64,000 bases of DNA from Blautia luti (GCF_013304735.1 NZ_JAAITI010000005.1:62001-126000), one strand, 5' to 3'. Positions 43,535-52,603 are shown, numbered from the stretch's first letter. Program-made: numbers and translations. Notes: a model not told the origin generated them from the letters alone.

Positions 43535-43601
43535 AGGAAATGAGGGTGCTTCGGCGTTGGAAGAGCTGCCGGGCATGCTCATTTCCTGTTGTTTACAGGA
43601 A
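43535..43601 (+). other. Intercistronic hairpins with mutually exclusive pairing
   Basis: AGGAAATGAG (43535-43544) pairs perfectly with CTCATTTCCT (43578-43587). Part of the second arm, TTCCTGT (43583-43589), can instead pair with ACAGGAA (43595-43601). It lies between the binding-protein and permease genes and could set their expression ratio. Confidence 0.5.
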
Positions 43602-43655
43602 TTACAGGTATCAGTCCGATAAATGGGACAGATACTCCGAACCAGGAGGAAAAAA

Positions 43656-44306
43656 ATGAGTTTTATTGTAATGCTTCAGCAGCTGGCAGGAGGAATGCTG
43701 GTCTCCATTGAGATCTTTTTTGTAACTTTGCTGTTTTCTCTGCCGCTGGGACTTCTGATCTGTTTTGGCAGAATGTCCAAAAACAAAGTGATCCGTGCCA
43801 TTGTATCCGCTTACATATCCATCATGAGAGGAACTCCTCTGATGTTGCAGCTGATGGTTGTATATTTCGGTCCATATTTTATCTTTGGAATCCGTATTTC
43901 CATGGGATACAGCCTGATCGCTGTATTTATCGCATTTGCCATCAACTATGCGGCCTATTTTGCAGAAATCTACCGTGGCGGCATTGAGTCCATGCCGGTT
44001 GGACAGTATGAGGCTGCAAAGATCCTCGGATACAATAAAGTGCAGACGTTTTTCCGCATCATCCTTCCACAGGTGATCAAAAGGATCCTGCCATCCATTA
44101 CCAATGAAGTTATTACACTGGTCAAGGATACTTCCCTTGCCTTTGTTGTGGCAGTAGCGGAGATGTTTACCATTGCCAAGCAGATCGCAAGTGCACAGAC
44201 GACCATGATGCCCTTTGTGATCGCTGCCGTATTTTATTATGTATTCAATCTGATCGTGGCTGTTGTGATGCAGAAGGTTGAGAAGAGCATGAATTACTAC
44301 CGTTAA
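43656..44306 (+). CDS. Polar amino-acid ABC transporter permease (HisM/GlnP type)
   Basis: The 216-residue permease has about five transmembrane helices. The family motif AYISIMRGTPLMLQLMVVYFG and EAA loop GQYEAAKILGYNKVQTFFRIILPQ are present. The start at 43656 follows AGGAGG; the frame is open to 43623. A single permease gene implies a homodimeric channel. Confidence 0.94.
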   Translation: MSFIVMLQQLAGGMLVSIEIFFVTLLFSLPLGLLICFGRMSKNKVIRAIVSAYISIMRGTPLMLQLMVVYFGPYFIFGIRISMGYSLIAVFIAFAINYAAYFAEIYRGGIESMPVGQYEAAKILGYNKVQTFFRIILPQVIKRILPSITNEVITLVKDTSLAFVVAVAEMFTIAKQIASAQTTMMPFVIAAVFYYVFNLIVAVVMQKVEKSMNYYR

Positions 44307-44327
44307 CCGGAATGGAGAGTACAGAAT

Positions 44328-45020
44328 ATGAAATTATTTGAAATGAAACATATCAAAAAAAGCTTTGACGGGCTGGAAGTTCTCAAAGACATTTCGCTTG
44401 ATGTGGAAGAGGGGGAAGTTTTAAGTATCATCGGTCCTTCCGGTTCCGGCAAGTCCACCATCCTGCGCTGCGCCACAGGTCTTGAGACACCGGACAGCGG
44501 CGAGATCATCAAAACAGGAGATGTGGGACTGGTATTCCAGCAGTTTAATCTGTTTCCTCATTTTTCCGTAATGAAAAATATCGTGGATGCACCTTTAAAA
44601 GTGCAGAAGAGAAAGAAAGATGAAGTTTATGCCCAGGCAAGAAGCCTTCTTAAGAAGATGGGCCTGGCAGATAAGGAGAACGCATATCCTTTCCAGCTTT
44701 CCGGAGGACAGCAGCAGCGAGTATCCATTGCCCGTGCCCTCTGCATGAACCCGAAGATCTTGTTTTTTGATGAGCCGACATCTGCACTGGATCCGGAGCT
44801 CACCGGTGAGATCCTGAAGGTTATCAAGGATCTGGCACAGGAGCATATCACCATGGTGATTGTTACCCATGAGATGAATTTTGCAAGAGATATTTCCGAT
44901 CGTATCATTTTTATGGACAAGGGTGTGATCGCAGTGAAAGGAACCCCACAGGAGGTATTTTCTTCCGATAATGGCAGAATGAAGGAATTCCTGGGAAAAT
45001 TCCATCAGGGTATGGAGTAA
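44328..45020 (+). CDS. Polar amino-acid ABC transporter ATP-binding protein (GlnQ/HisP type)
   Basis: The 230-residue ATPase has Walker A GPSGSGKSTILR, signature LSGGQQQRVS, Walker B ILFFDEPTSALD and the switch His in IVTHEMNFA. It is slightly shorter than the usual 240 residues because the loop between GEIIKTGD and VGLVFQQFNLFPH is trimmed. It completes the importer operon. Confidence 0.96.
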   Translation: MKLFEMKHIKKSFDGLEVLKDISLDVEEGEVLSIIGPSGSGKSTILRCATGLETPDSGEIIKTGDVGLVFQQFNLFPHFSVMKNIVDAPLKVQKRKKDEVYAQARSLLKKMGLADKENAYPFQLSGGQQQRVSIARALCMNPKILFFDEPTSALDPELTGEILKVIKDLAQEHITMVIVTHEMNFARDISDRIIFMDKGVIAVKGTPQEVFSSDNGRMKEFLGKFHQGME

Positions 45021-45027
45021 CAAACGG

Positions 45028-45056
45028 TTGCTTTTAAAGAGGCAATGTTATATAAT
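45028..45056 (+). promoter_or_regulatory. SigA promoter of purB
   Basis: TTGCTT (45028-45033), exactly 17 bp, TATAAT (45051-45056), starting 8 bp after the previous stop codon. Confidence 0.75.
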
Positions 45057-45142
45057 TTCAAGAGGCGTGAATTAACCAGATTCGGGCAGATAACGGATCA
45101 TTCGCCATTCCGGCCCGGATGTATGTAATCAGGAGGATAATA

Positions 45143-46576
45143 ATGAATACAGACAGATATGTAAGCCCGCTGTCAGAGCGGTACGCAAGCAAAGAGATGC
45201 AGTACATTTTTTCCCCGGACATGAAATTCCGCACATGGAGAAAGCTGTGGATCGCACTTGCTGAGACGGAACGTGAGCTTGGCCTTAACATCACCCAGGA
45301 GCAGATTGACGAGATGAAAGCTCATGCGGATGATATCAACTATGATGTGGCTAAGGAGCGTGAGCGTCAGGTTCGCCATGATGTAATGTCTCACGTGTAT
45401 GCGTTTGGTGTACAGTGCCCGAAGGCAAAAGGTATCATCCATCTGGGAGCGACCTCCTGTTATGTAGGAGATAACACTGACATTATCGTTATGACAGAGG
45501 CACTGAAACTTGTCCGCAAGAAACTTGTGAATGTGATCGCTGAGCTTTCCAAGTTTGCTGCACAGTATAAGGATCAGCCGACTCTGGCATTTACTCATTT
45601 CCAGCCGGCACAGCCCACAACCGTAGGTAAGAGAGCAACTCTCTGGACACAGGAATTCCTGATGGATCTGGAGGATCTTGAGTATGTATTAAGCACCATG
45701 AAACTTCTTGGTTCCAAGGGAACAACCGGTACACAGGCAAGCTTCCTGGAGCTCTTTGACGGAGATCAGGAGACGATCGACAAGATCGATCCGATGATCG
45801 CCGAGAAGATGGGATTTAAGTCCTGCTATCCGGTTTCCGGACAGACTTATTCCAGAAAGGTTGACACCCGTGTACTGAATATCCTTGCGGGAATCGCTGC
45901 AAGTGCACATAAGATGTCCAACGACATCCGTCTTCTTCAGCATCTGAAAGAAGTGGAGGAGCCGTTTGAGAAATCCCAGATCGGATCTTCGGCTATGGCA
46001 TATAAGAGAAATCCGATGAGAAGTGAGAGAATCGCTTCCCTGTCCAGATATGTGATGATCGATGCCCTGAACCCGGCAATCACATCTGCAACACAGTGGT
46101 TTGAGAGAACTCTGGATGACTCTGCAAACAAGCGTCTCAGCGTTCCGGAAGGCTTCCTTGCCATCGATGGAATCCTGGATCTCTGCCTCAATGTTGTAGA
46201 TGGACTGGTTGTTTATCCGAAGGTTATCGAGAAGAGACTGATGTCCGAGCTTCCGTTCATGGCAACTGAGAATATCATGATGGATGCAGTTAAGGCAGGC
46301 GGAGACCGTCAGGAGCTTCATGAGCGTATCCGTGAGCTTTCCATGGAAGCAGGCAAGAATGTGAAGGTAGAAGGTAAGGAAAACAACCTTCTTGAGCTGA
46401 TCGCTGCGGATCCGGCATTTAACCTGACTCTTGAGGATCTTCAGAAATCCATGGATCCGTCCAGATATACAGGACGTGCCAAAGAGCAGACAGAGGCATT
46501 TATCGCCAATGTGGTACAGCCGGTTCTGGATGCACATAAGGATCTGCTTGGCGTTAAGGTTGAGATCAACGTATAA
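45143..46576 (+). CDS. purB: Adenylosuccinate lyase
   Basis: The 477-residue enzyme of the fumarase/aspartase superfamily has the signature loop GSSAMAYKRNPMRSE, with HLGATSCYVGDNTD and THFQPAQPTTVGKR blocks. It splits SAICAR and adenylosuccinate with release of fumarate in purine synthesis. The length and sequence resemble the longer, eukaryote-like PurB form common in Clostridia. The start at 45143 follows AGGAGG; an ATG at 45119 is rejected. It is next to purA, so the two enzymes of AMP formation from IMP are together. Confidence 0.96.
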   Translation: MNTDRYVSPLSERYASKEMQYIFSPDMKFRTWRKLWIALAETERELGLNITQEQIDEMKAHADDINYDVAKERERQVRHDVMSHVYAFGVQCPKAKGIIHLGATSCYVGDNTDIIVMTEALKLVRKKLVNVIAELSKFAAQYKDQPTLAFTHFQPAQPTTVGKRATLWTQEFLMDLEDLEYVLSTMKLLGSKGTTGTQASFLELFDGDQETIDKIDPMIAEKMGFKSCYPVSGQTYSRKVDTRVLNILAGIAASAHKMSNDIRLLQHLKEVEEPFEKSQIGSSAMAYKRNPMRSERIASLSRYVMIDALNPAITSATQWFERTLDDSANKRLSVPEGFLAIDGILDLCLNVVDGLVVYPKVIEKRLMSELPFMATENIMMDAVKAGGDRQELHERIRELSMEAGKNVKVEGKENNLLELIAADPAFNLTLEDLQKSMDPSRYTGRAKEQTEAFIANVVQPVLDAHKDLLGVKVEINV

Positions 46577-46606
46577 TTCCAAGATGTTATAAACATTAAG
46601 AAATGA

Positions 46607-46661
46607 ACACAGACAGGAATGACGTGTCTCTGTGTATTACAGGCAGAGAACATGTCGTTCC
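46607..46661 (+). other. Overlapping inverted repeats in the purA leader
   Basis: ACACAGA (46607-46613) pairs with TCTGTGT (46629-46635). GGAATGAC (46616-46623), inside that loop, pairs with GTCGTTCC (46654-46661, one G-U). The two hairpins interlock, as in a pseudoknot or a switch. No known purine riboswitch core is recognisable. Confidence 0.35.
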
Positions 46662-46697
46662 GAATAATAGAGAAAGACACAAGGAGGAAACTGTGTT

Positions 46698-47972
46698 ATG
46701 GTAACTGCAGTAGTAGGAGCAAATTGGGGAGATGAGGGTAAAGGCAAGATCACTGACATGCTTGCTGAGAAAGCCGATATCATCGTAAGATTTCAGGGTG
46801 GAGCCAATGCGGGCCACACCATCGTAAATGATTACGGTAAATTCGCACTTCATACACTTCCGTCAGGTGTGTTTTACGGACATACAACAAGTGTCATCGG
46901 AAACGGTGTTGCACTGAATATTCCGGTATTCTTCAAGGAGTACAACGAAGTAGTAGGCCGTGGAGTACCGGCACCGAAGATCCTGATCTCCAACAGAGCA
47001 CAGATGGTAATGTCTTACCACATTCTGTTCGATCAGTATGAAGAGGAGCGTCTTGGCGGCAAGGCTTTCGGTTCCACAAAATCCGGAATCGCTCCGTTCT
47101 ATTCTGACAAATATGCAAAGATCGGCTTCCAGGTAAGTGAGCTCTTTGATGAGGAAGCACTGAAAGAGAAAGTTGTACGTATCTGTGAGACCAAAAACGT
47201 AACACTTGAGCATCTCTATCACAAACCGCTTCTGAAACCGGAAGATATCATGAACGAGCTGATGGAATACAAGAAAATGGTTGAGCCATACGTATGTGAC
47301 GTATCTCTCTATCTCTGGAATGCACTGAAAGAGGGCAAACAGGTTCTTCTTGAGGGACAGCTCGGAACTCTGAAAGACCCGGATCACGGAATCTATCCGA
47401 TGGTTACATCCTCTTCCACACTGGCTGCTTATGGTGCCATCGGTGCAGGCCTGCCTCCATATGAGATCAAGAAGGTCGTAACCGTATGCAAAGCTTACTC
47501 CAGTGCAGTTGGAGCAGGTGCATTCGTTTCTGAGATCTTCGGCGAGGAAGCAGATGAGCTGAGAAAACGTGGCGGTGACGGTGGTGAGTTCGGTGCTACT
47601 ACAGGCCGTCCGAGACGTATGGGATGGTTCGACTGTGTTGCATCCAAATACGGATGCCGTCTCCAGGGAGCTACAGACGTTGCTTTTACAGTACTGGATG
47701 TTCTGGGATATCTGGATGAGATCCCGGTTTGCACAGGCTATGAGATCGACGGAGAGGTAACAACAGAATTCCCGACAACTGTGCAGCTTGAGAAAGCAAA
47801 ACCGGTTATTGAGAAGCTTCCGGGATGGAAATGCGATATCCGTGGAATCAAAAAATATGAGGATCTTCCGGAAAACTGCAGAAAATATGTAGAGTTCGTA
47901 GAGAAACACATCGGATTCCCGATCACCATGATCTCCAACGGACCAGGAAGAAACGACATCATTTATAGATAA
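46698..47972 (+). CDS. purA: Adenylosuccinate synthetase
   Basis: The 424-residue enzyme has the N-terminal GTP site ANWGDEGKGKITD and QGGANAGHTI. Later blocks include GTTxG-type residues in LEGQLGTLKDPDHGIYP and TGRPRRMGWFD. It joins aspartate to IMP with GTP to make adenylosuccinate. AGGAGG precedes the ATG. It is followed by a clear terminator. Confidence 0.97.
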   Translation: MVTAVVGANWGDEGKGKITDMLAEKADIIVRFQGGANAGHTIVNDYGKFALHTLPSGVFYGHTTSVIGNGVALNIPVFFKEYNEVVGRGVPAPKILISNRAQMVMSYHILFDQYEEERLGGKAFGSTKSGIAPFYSDKYAKIGFQVSELFDEEALKEKVVRICETKNVTLEHLYHKPLLKPEDIMNELMEYKKMVEPYVCDVSLYLWNALKEGKQVLLEGQLGTLKDPDHGIYPMVTSSSTLAAYGAIGAGLPPYEIKKVVTVCKAYSSAVGAGAFVSEIFGEEADELRKRGGDGGEFGATTGRPRRMGWFDCVASKYGCRLQGATDVAFTVLDVLGYLDEIPVCTGYEIDGEVTTEFPTTVQLEKAKPVIEKLPGWKCDIRGIKKYEDLPENCRKYVEFVEKHIGFPITMISNGPGRNDIIYR

Positions 47973-48002
47973 TCATTTACTGTGACAGGATTATGACAGG
48001 CA

Positions 48003-48032
48003 GCGCCGGGGAAACTTCTCCGGCGCCCTTTT
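48003..48032 (+). terminator. Terminator after purA
   Basis: GCGCCGG (48003-48009) and CCGGCGC (48020-48026) form a GC-rich stem, followed by CCTTTTG. Confidence 0.8.
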
Positions 48033-48100
48033 GTTAATTGCTAAGTGGATGAAGATAAGGATGCCTGTAATAACTGACATATCATGTGAAAGGAATCTCA

Positions 48101-48922
48101 ATGAAAAATTTTAAAAGAATTGCGGCACTGGCAGGTGTTGTTCTTTTGCTTCTCATATTCTGCCTTCCAATGGTGTTTGCATGGGGCAATAGTGAGAGCT
48201 CACAGACACTGTTCCGTGGCGCTTTTGCGGCAGCTGTGCTGGTACCGATCGTGGCTTATGTTTTCTGGATGGCGTACCGGATCTGGGGACCTAAGAAACC
48301 AAAGGAGGATGAGGACCGTATGATCGAGAATGTTATTTTTGATGTGGGAAATGTGCTGATGGGATATGACTGGGAAGAGTATCTGAAGAGCTACAACTTC
48401 CCGGAAGAGAAATATCAAAAAATCGCAGATGCAACATTTCGAAATCCAATCTGGGAGGAGCAGGACAGAGCACTCCATGAGGAATCCTGGTATGTGGATA
48501 AATTTGTAGAAAGTGCGCCGGAATATGAGGCAGACATCCGTGAGGTGGTACGACGTGACCCGGAATGCATGCATCTCTATGACTATGCGGAAACCTGGGT
48601 AAAATATCTCAAAAACCAGGGATATCATCTCTACGTTCTTTCCAATTACGGAACTTATATGCTGGATCGCACAAAGAAGGATATGCCGTTCCTGAAATAT
48701 ATGGATGGAGTGGTATTTTCCTGTGATGTACAGCAGATTAAGCCGGAAGTGGATATTTATGAGACACTTCTGAAACGCTATGATCTGAAACCGGAGAAGT
48801 CAGTATTTATGGACGATCGGGCCATCAACTGTGAAGGGGCCAGAAAAGCAGGAATCCGTACCATTCAGTTCGAAAACCTGAAACAGGCGGCAAAAGAGCT
48901 TGAAAAACTTGGCGTGAAATAA
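48101..48922 (+). CDS. HAD hydrolase with N-terminal two-helix membrane anchor
   Basis: The 273-residue product starts with two hydrophobic helices (IAALAGVVLLLLIFCLPMVF and AFAAAVLVPIVAYVFWMAY). A charged linker (GPKKPKEDEDR) and a complete HAD subfamily IA phosphatase follow: motif I FDVGNVLMGYD, LSNYG, QIKPEVDIY and motif IV FMDDRAINCEGA. The HAD part resembles YihX-type sugar phosphatases. An AAAGGAGG lies 11 bp before an internal ATG at 48320, exactly where the soluble domain begins, so a cytosolic short form may also be made. The upstream start at 48101 has AAAGGAA. Confidence 0.8.
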   Translation: MKNFKRIAALAGVVLLLLIFCLPMVFAWGNSESSQTLFRGAFAAAVLVPIVAYVFWMAYRIWGPKKPKEDEDRMIENVIFDVGNVLMGYDWEEYLKSYNFPEEKYQKIADATFRNPIWEEQDRALHEESWYVDKFVESAPEYEADIREVVRRDPECMHLYDYAETWVKYLKNQGYHLYVLSNYGTYMLDRTKKDMPFLKYMDGVVFSCDVQQIKPEVDIYETLLKRYDLKPEKSVFMDDRAINCEGARKAGIRTIQFENLKQAAKELEKLGVK

Positions 48923-48942
48923 CCTCCGGTGTAAAAAGAGAA

Positions 48943-49008
48943 ACGCAGAGAACCTGCACCATCGCGAAGCCCTCTGCGTCTAAAGGGGAGGATATAAAAA
49001 GTATATCC
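48943..49008 (+). ncRNA. Candidate structured RNA element (two hairpins)
   Basis: ACGCAGAG (48943-48950) pairs with CTCTGCGT (48972-48979) around a 21-nt loop with CACCATCGCGAAGCC. Nine bases later GGATATA (48990-48996) pairs with TATATCC (49002-49008). AAAGGGGAGG lies between them. The element is in the gap after the HAD gene and before the SEC-C promoter. It lacks a T-run, so it is not an ordinary terminator. Confidence 0.35.
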
Positions 49009-49068
49009 TGAAGCTGTGTTTATTATACAAATTATATATAAAATTATAGGATTTTATGATATTATAAT

Positions 49069-49097
49069 TTGTGTTTTTGTGGAAAAGATGCTATAAT
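49069..49097 (+). promoter_or_regulatory. SigA promoter of the SEC-C gene
   Basis: TTGTGT (49069-49074), 17 bp, TATAAT (49092-49097). Confidence 0.7.
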
Positions 49098-49110
49098 AAA
49101 CGCACATCAT

Positions 49111-49135
49111 AAAGCGGAATGTAAATGTCCGCTTT
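49111..49135 (+). other. Leader hairpin of the SEC-C mRNA
   Basis: AAAGCGGA and TCCGCTTT form an 8-bp stem with a 9-nt loop close to the expected transcript 5' end; probably a stability element. Confidence 0.4.
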
Positions 49136-49169
49136 ACTCATTTAAAATTTTGGAAAAGAGGATCAGACA

Positions 49170-49679
49170 ATGAGCGATATGACAATTCTTGAGCAGTGGC
49201 GTTCCGTTGCTTATAATCAGAATGCAGATAAGAATAAGCTTCAGCGCTTCTGGGCAACTTATTTTAACATTGAGAAGAACATTTACGAGCAGCTTCTGGA
49301 GAACCCGGATGAGGTTGTTTCCGGAACCGTTAAAGAGCTTGCTGAGAAATACGGCCAGGACGTTATGACTATGGTTGGTTTCCTTGACGGAATCAACGAC
49401 AGCCTGAAGGTTCCGAACCCGATTGAAACTATGGATGAGAACACCAAGGTTAACCTTGCATTCGATAAAGAAGCTCTCTACAAGAACATGGTAGATGCTA
49501 AGGCTGACTGGCTGTACAACCTTCCTCAGTGGGATAAGATCTTCACAGAAGAGAAGAAGAAAGCTCTCTACATGGAGCAGAAGAAATCCGGCACAGTTGT
49601 GAAACCACATAAAGTCGGAAGAAACGATCCGTGTCCATGCGGAAGCGGCAAGAAATACAAATACTGCTGCGGAAGATAA
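49170..49679 (+). CDS. SEC-C metal-binding motif protein
   Basis: The 169-residue protein is helical over its first ~140 residues and ends in a SEC-C zinc motif ([20 protein letters not shown]), as in the C-terminus of SecA. In SecA this motif binds zinc, SecB and ribosomes. Stand-alone SEC-C proteins are common, and their role is unclear. Codon choice is more biased than in most neighbours, suggesting good expression. Its stop overlaps the next start (TAATG). Confidence 0.85.
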   Translation: MSDMTILEQWRSVAYNQNADKNKLQRFWATYFNIEKNIYEQLLENPDEVVSGTVKELAEKYGQDVMTMVGFLDGINDSLKVPNPIETMDENTKVNLAFDKEALYKNMVDAKADWLYNLPQWDKIFTEEKKKALYMEQKKSGTVVKPHKVGRNDPCPCGSGKKYKYCCGR

Positions 49680-50161
49680 TGAGCGTAAAGAAGAATCTGG
49701 ATTACATTATCGTGTTAGGTGCCCATGTGGACGGAACACGGATGACACTTGCCCTTCTGGAACGAGCCAGAAGGGCCCTTCTTTATCTTGAGGAGAATCC
49801 CGGGACGAAGGCAGTGCTTTCCGGTGGAAAAGGTACCGGGGAAAATATTTCAGAAGCAGAGGCTATGTACCGGTATCTTACAGGTCATGGAATTGACGGA
49901 AGCCGTCTGATCCTGGAAGAAAAATCCACCAGTACGAAAGAAAATCTGGCTTTCAGCCTTAGAAAAATTGGAACCTGCAACTGTTCTGTAGGCGTTGTCA
50001 CTAACAATTTTCATGTGTGGAGAGGCGCAGCCATTGCCAGAAAATGTGGTTTCCGTGAAGTTGCCATGATTCCGTCCAGATACAGAAGCTGGCGTCTTTT
50101 GATCTACATTCCAAGAGAGATTCTGGCTGTCATTAAAGATAAACTCATGGGAAATCTGTAG
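49679..50161 (+). CDS. YdcF-like (DUF218) protein
   Basis: The 160-residue protein has the DUF218 core: DYIIVLGAHVDGTRMT, AVLSGGKGTGE, ISEAEAMYRYLTGHGID, LEEKSTSTKENL and VVTNNFHVWRGAAIA. Members bind SAM or act in cell-envelope steps such as ElyC; this one lacks the N-terminal membrane helices of ElyC-type members. The start at 49679 overlaps the SEC-C stop by one base, so translation is coupled. Confidence 0.85.
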   Translation: MSVKKNLDYIIVLGAHVDGTRMTLALLERARRALLYLEENPGTKAVLSGGKGTGENISEAEAMYRYLTGHGIDGSRLILEEKSTSTKENLAFSLRKIGTCNCSVGVVTNNFHVWRGAAIARKCGFREVAMIPSRYRSWRLLIYIPREILAVIKDKLMGNL

Positions 50162-50237
50162 TTCACAGGAGGTTACTGCCTGCTCCGTGATCAGTAACAC
50201 AGGAATGTATAAATCTGAAAAATTTTGCCAACATGCG

Positions 50238-50266
50238 TTGACAAATAAAAATCATGAGCTTATAAT
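50238..50266 (+). promoter_or_regulatory. SigA promoter of thrS
   Basis: TTGACA (50238-50243), 17 bp, TATAAT (50261-50266): a consensus promoter directly in front of the T-box. Confidence 0.9.
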
Positions 50267-50272
50267 GAACCA

Positions 50273-50540
50273 CAGAAAAAGCAATAAAGCAACACGTTGA
50301 CGAGACGAGTAAGCTGTGAAATGTTACAGAGAGAGATGTGAAGTGCTGGAAACATCTTATCAGGAAACAGTCGAAAACTACCTCCGAGTGGCCCCAATCC
50401 GGTCCGGTGATTCCGTTATCATCTAAATTGAGAGGCTTTGTATCCTGGCGTGACTAGGGAAGCAGAGCAAGCAGGGTGGAACCGCGAGAATGAACAAACT
50501 CGTCCCTTACAGTGCACGATGTACTGTGAGGGATTTTTTA
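50273..50540 (+). promoter_or_regulatory. T-box riboswitch (threonyl-tRNA sensing) with terminator
   Basis: The invariant T-box AGGGTGGAACCGCG is at 50473-50486. A likely specifier ACC (Thr codon) is at 50380-50382 in the CTACCTCC loop near the end of stem I, and an AGAGA-type segment is present in stem I. The terminator (50503-50540) pairs TCCCTTACAGT with ACTGTGAGGGA, followed by six T. Uncharged tRNA-Thr would stabilise the antiterminator and switch on thrS. The specifier call is by position and by the identity of the downstream gene. Confidence 0.95.
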
Positions 50541-50619
50541 TTGCAAAAAAATCCTTCATAATAACAGAAACTGCACTGTGTACCATAGAAATTTACCGAA
50601 AATGAAAGGAGAAACGATT

Positions 50620-52581
50620 ATGATCATCACATTAAAAGACGGATCAAAAAAAGAATATGCAGAAGCAAAATCTGTAATCGATATCGCATATGATATCAGT
50701 GAAGGCCTTGCACGCGCAGCATGTGCAGGAGAGGTAAACGGAGAGGTTGTAGATCTCCGTACAGTTCTTGACAGTGACTGTGAGCTTAACATCCTTACAG
50801 CAAGAGATGAGAAAGGTCTTGCAGTTCTCCGCCATACAGCATCTCATGTAATGGCACAGGCAGTACAGAACCTGTATCCGGAGGCAAAGGTTGCCATCGG
50901 ACCATCCATTGACACAGGATTCTATTATGATTTTGACCACGAGCCATTCTCCCGTGAGGATCTTGATGCCATCGAAAAAGAGATGAAGAAGATCATCAAA
51001 AAAGGCGCAAAGATCGAGCGTTTCACAAAATCCCGTGAGGATGCCATCGCATACTTCAAAGAGAAAAATGAGCCATATAAGGTAGAGCTGATCGAGGATC
51101 TTCCGGAGGGAGAGGAGATTTCCTTCTATTCCCAGGGAGACTGGACAGACCTCTGTGCAGGACCACACCTGATGAGCGTAAAAGGAGTCAAAGCATTCAA
51201 GCTTCTTTCTTCTTCCAGCGCATACTGGAGAGGAAGCGAGAAAAACGCAATGCTTACACGTATCTACGGAACTGCATATGCAACAAAGGATGAGCTGAAA
51301 GAGCATCTGGAGCAGATGGAAGAGGCTAAGAGACGCGATCATAACAAACTTGGCCGTGAGATGAAGATCTTTACAACGGTAGACGTAATCGGACAGGGAC
51401 TTCCGCTTATCATGCCAAACGGTGTGATCATGATGCAGGAGCTTCAGCGCTGGATCGAGGACGAGGAGACAAAACGTGGATACGTAAGAACAAAAACTCC
51501 TCTGATGGCAAAGAGCGACCTTTACAAGATCTCCGGACACTGGGATCATTACAAAGACGGAATGTTCGTACTTGGAGACGAGGAGAAAGACAAAGAAGTT
51601 TACGCACTTCGTCCGATGACATGCCCGTTCCAGTACTATGTATACAAAGCAGAGCAGCACAGCTACCGTGATCTGCCGATCCGTCTCGGTGAGACCTCCA
51701 CACTGTTCCGTAATGAGGATTCCGGTGAGATGCATGGCCTGACACGAGTTCGTCAGTTTACTATTTCCGAGGGACATCTGATCGTAAGACCGGACCAGAT
51801 GGTAAAAGAGTTCAAAGACTGTATCGCACTTGCACAGTACTGCCTGCAGGTACTTGGTGTTGAGGAAGATGTAACCTATCACCTTTCCAAATGGGACCCG
51901 ACAAACAAAGAGAAATATATCGGTGAGCCGGAAGTATGGGAGGAGACAGAGGGTCATATCCGCCAGATGCTGAACGAGCTGAACATTCCGTTCACAGAGG
52001 ATGTAGGAGAGGCTGCTTTCTACGGACCGAAGGTTGATATCAATGCCAAGAACGTATACGGAAAAGAAGACACCATGATCACAATCCAGTGGGATGCACT
52101 TCTTGCAGAACAGTTTGATATGTACTATATTGATGAGAACGGCGACAAACAGCGTCCGTACATCATCCACCGTACATCTATGGGATGCTATGAGAGAACT
52201 CTTGCATGGCTCATTGAGAAGTATGCAGGAATGTTCCCGACATGGCTCTGCCCGGAGCAGGTTCGTGTGATCCCGATCTCCGAGAAGTTCAACGATTATG
52301 CGCAGAAGGTAGAGGCCCAGATGAAAGAGGCAGGCATCCGCTGCTCCGTAGACGGACGTTCTGAGAAGATGGGATACAAGATCCGTGAGGCACGTCTTGA
52401 GAGAGTACCATACATGCTTATCGTTGGTGCAAAAGAGGAAGAAGAGGGCAAGGTTTCCGTAAGAAGCCGTTACCTTGGTGATGAAGGAATGAAAGATCTT
52501 GGCGAGTTCATCAGCTTCATCAAAGAAGAGATCAAGAACAAGACTATCCGTAAGATCGAAGTTCAGGAAGAAAAGAAATAA
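50620..52581 (+). CDS. thrS: Threonyl-tRNA synthetase
   Basis: The 653-residue class II synthetase has an N-terminal TGS domain (MIITLKDGSKKEYAEAKS), a second additional editing domain (LRHTASHVMAQAVQNLYP), the catalytic core with zinc Cys in LRPMTCPFQYYVY and motif 2 FRNEDSGEMHGLTRVRQF, motif 3 HRTSMGCYERTLAWL, and a C-terminal anticodon domain. It charges tRNA-Thr. The start at 50620 follows AAAGGAGA. It is controlled by the T-box upstream. Confidence 0.98.
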   Translation: MIITLKDGSKKEYAEAKSVIDIAYDISEGLARAACAGEVNGEVVDLRTVLDSDCELNILTARDEKGLAVLRHTASHVMAQAVQNLYPEAKVAIGPSIDTGFYYDFDHEPFSREDLDAIEKEMKKIIKKGAKIERFTKSREDAIAYFKEKNEPYKVELIEDLPEGEEISFYSQGDWTDLCAGPHLMSVKGVKAFKLLSSSSAYWRGSEKNAMLTRIYGTAYATKDELKEHLEQMEEAKRRDHNKLGREMKIFTTVDVIGQGLPLIMPNGVIMMQELQRWIEDEETKRGYVRTKTPLMAKSDLYKISGHWDHYKDGMFVLGDEEKDKEVYALRPMTCPFQYYVYKAEQHSYRDLPIRLGETSTLFRNEDSGEMHGLTRVRQFTISEGHLIVRPDQMVKEFKDCIALAQYCLQVLGVEEDVTYHLSKWDPTNKEKYIGEPEVWEETEGHIRQMLNELNIPFTEDVGEAAFYGPKVDINAKNVYGKEDTMITIQWDALLAEQFDMYYIDENGDKQRPYIIHRTSMGCYERTLAWLIEKYAGMFPTWLCPEQVRVIPISEKFNDYAQKVEAQMKEAGIRCSVDGRSEKMGYKIREARLERVPYMLIVGAKEEEEGKVSVRSRYLGDEGMKDLGEFISFIKEEIKNKTIRKIEVQEEKK

Positions 52582-52603
52582 GAAGATATAAAATAACATA
52601 ACC

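Noticed and set aside
46863-47909. 348-codon open frame on the minus strand opposite purA (and a similar one opposite purB)
   Set aside because: Shadows of highly expressed genes with strong codon bias; no domain or ribosome site.
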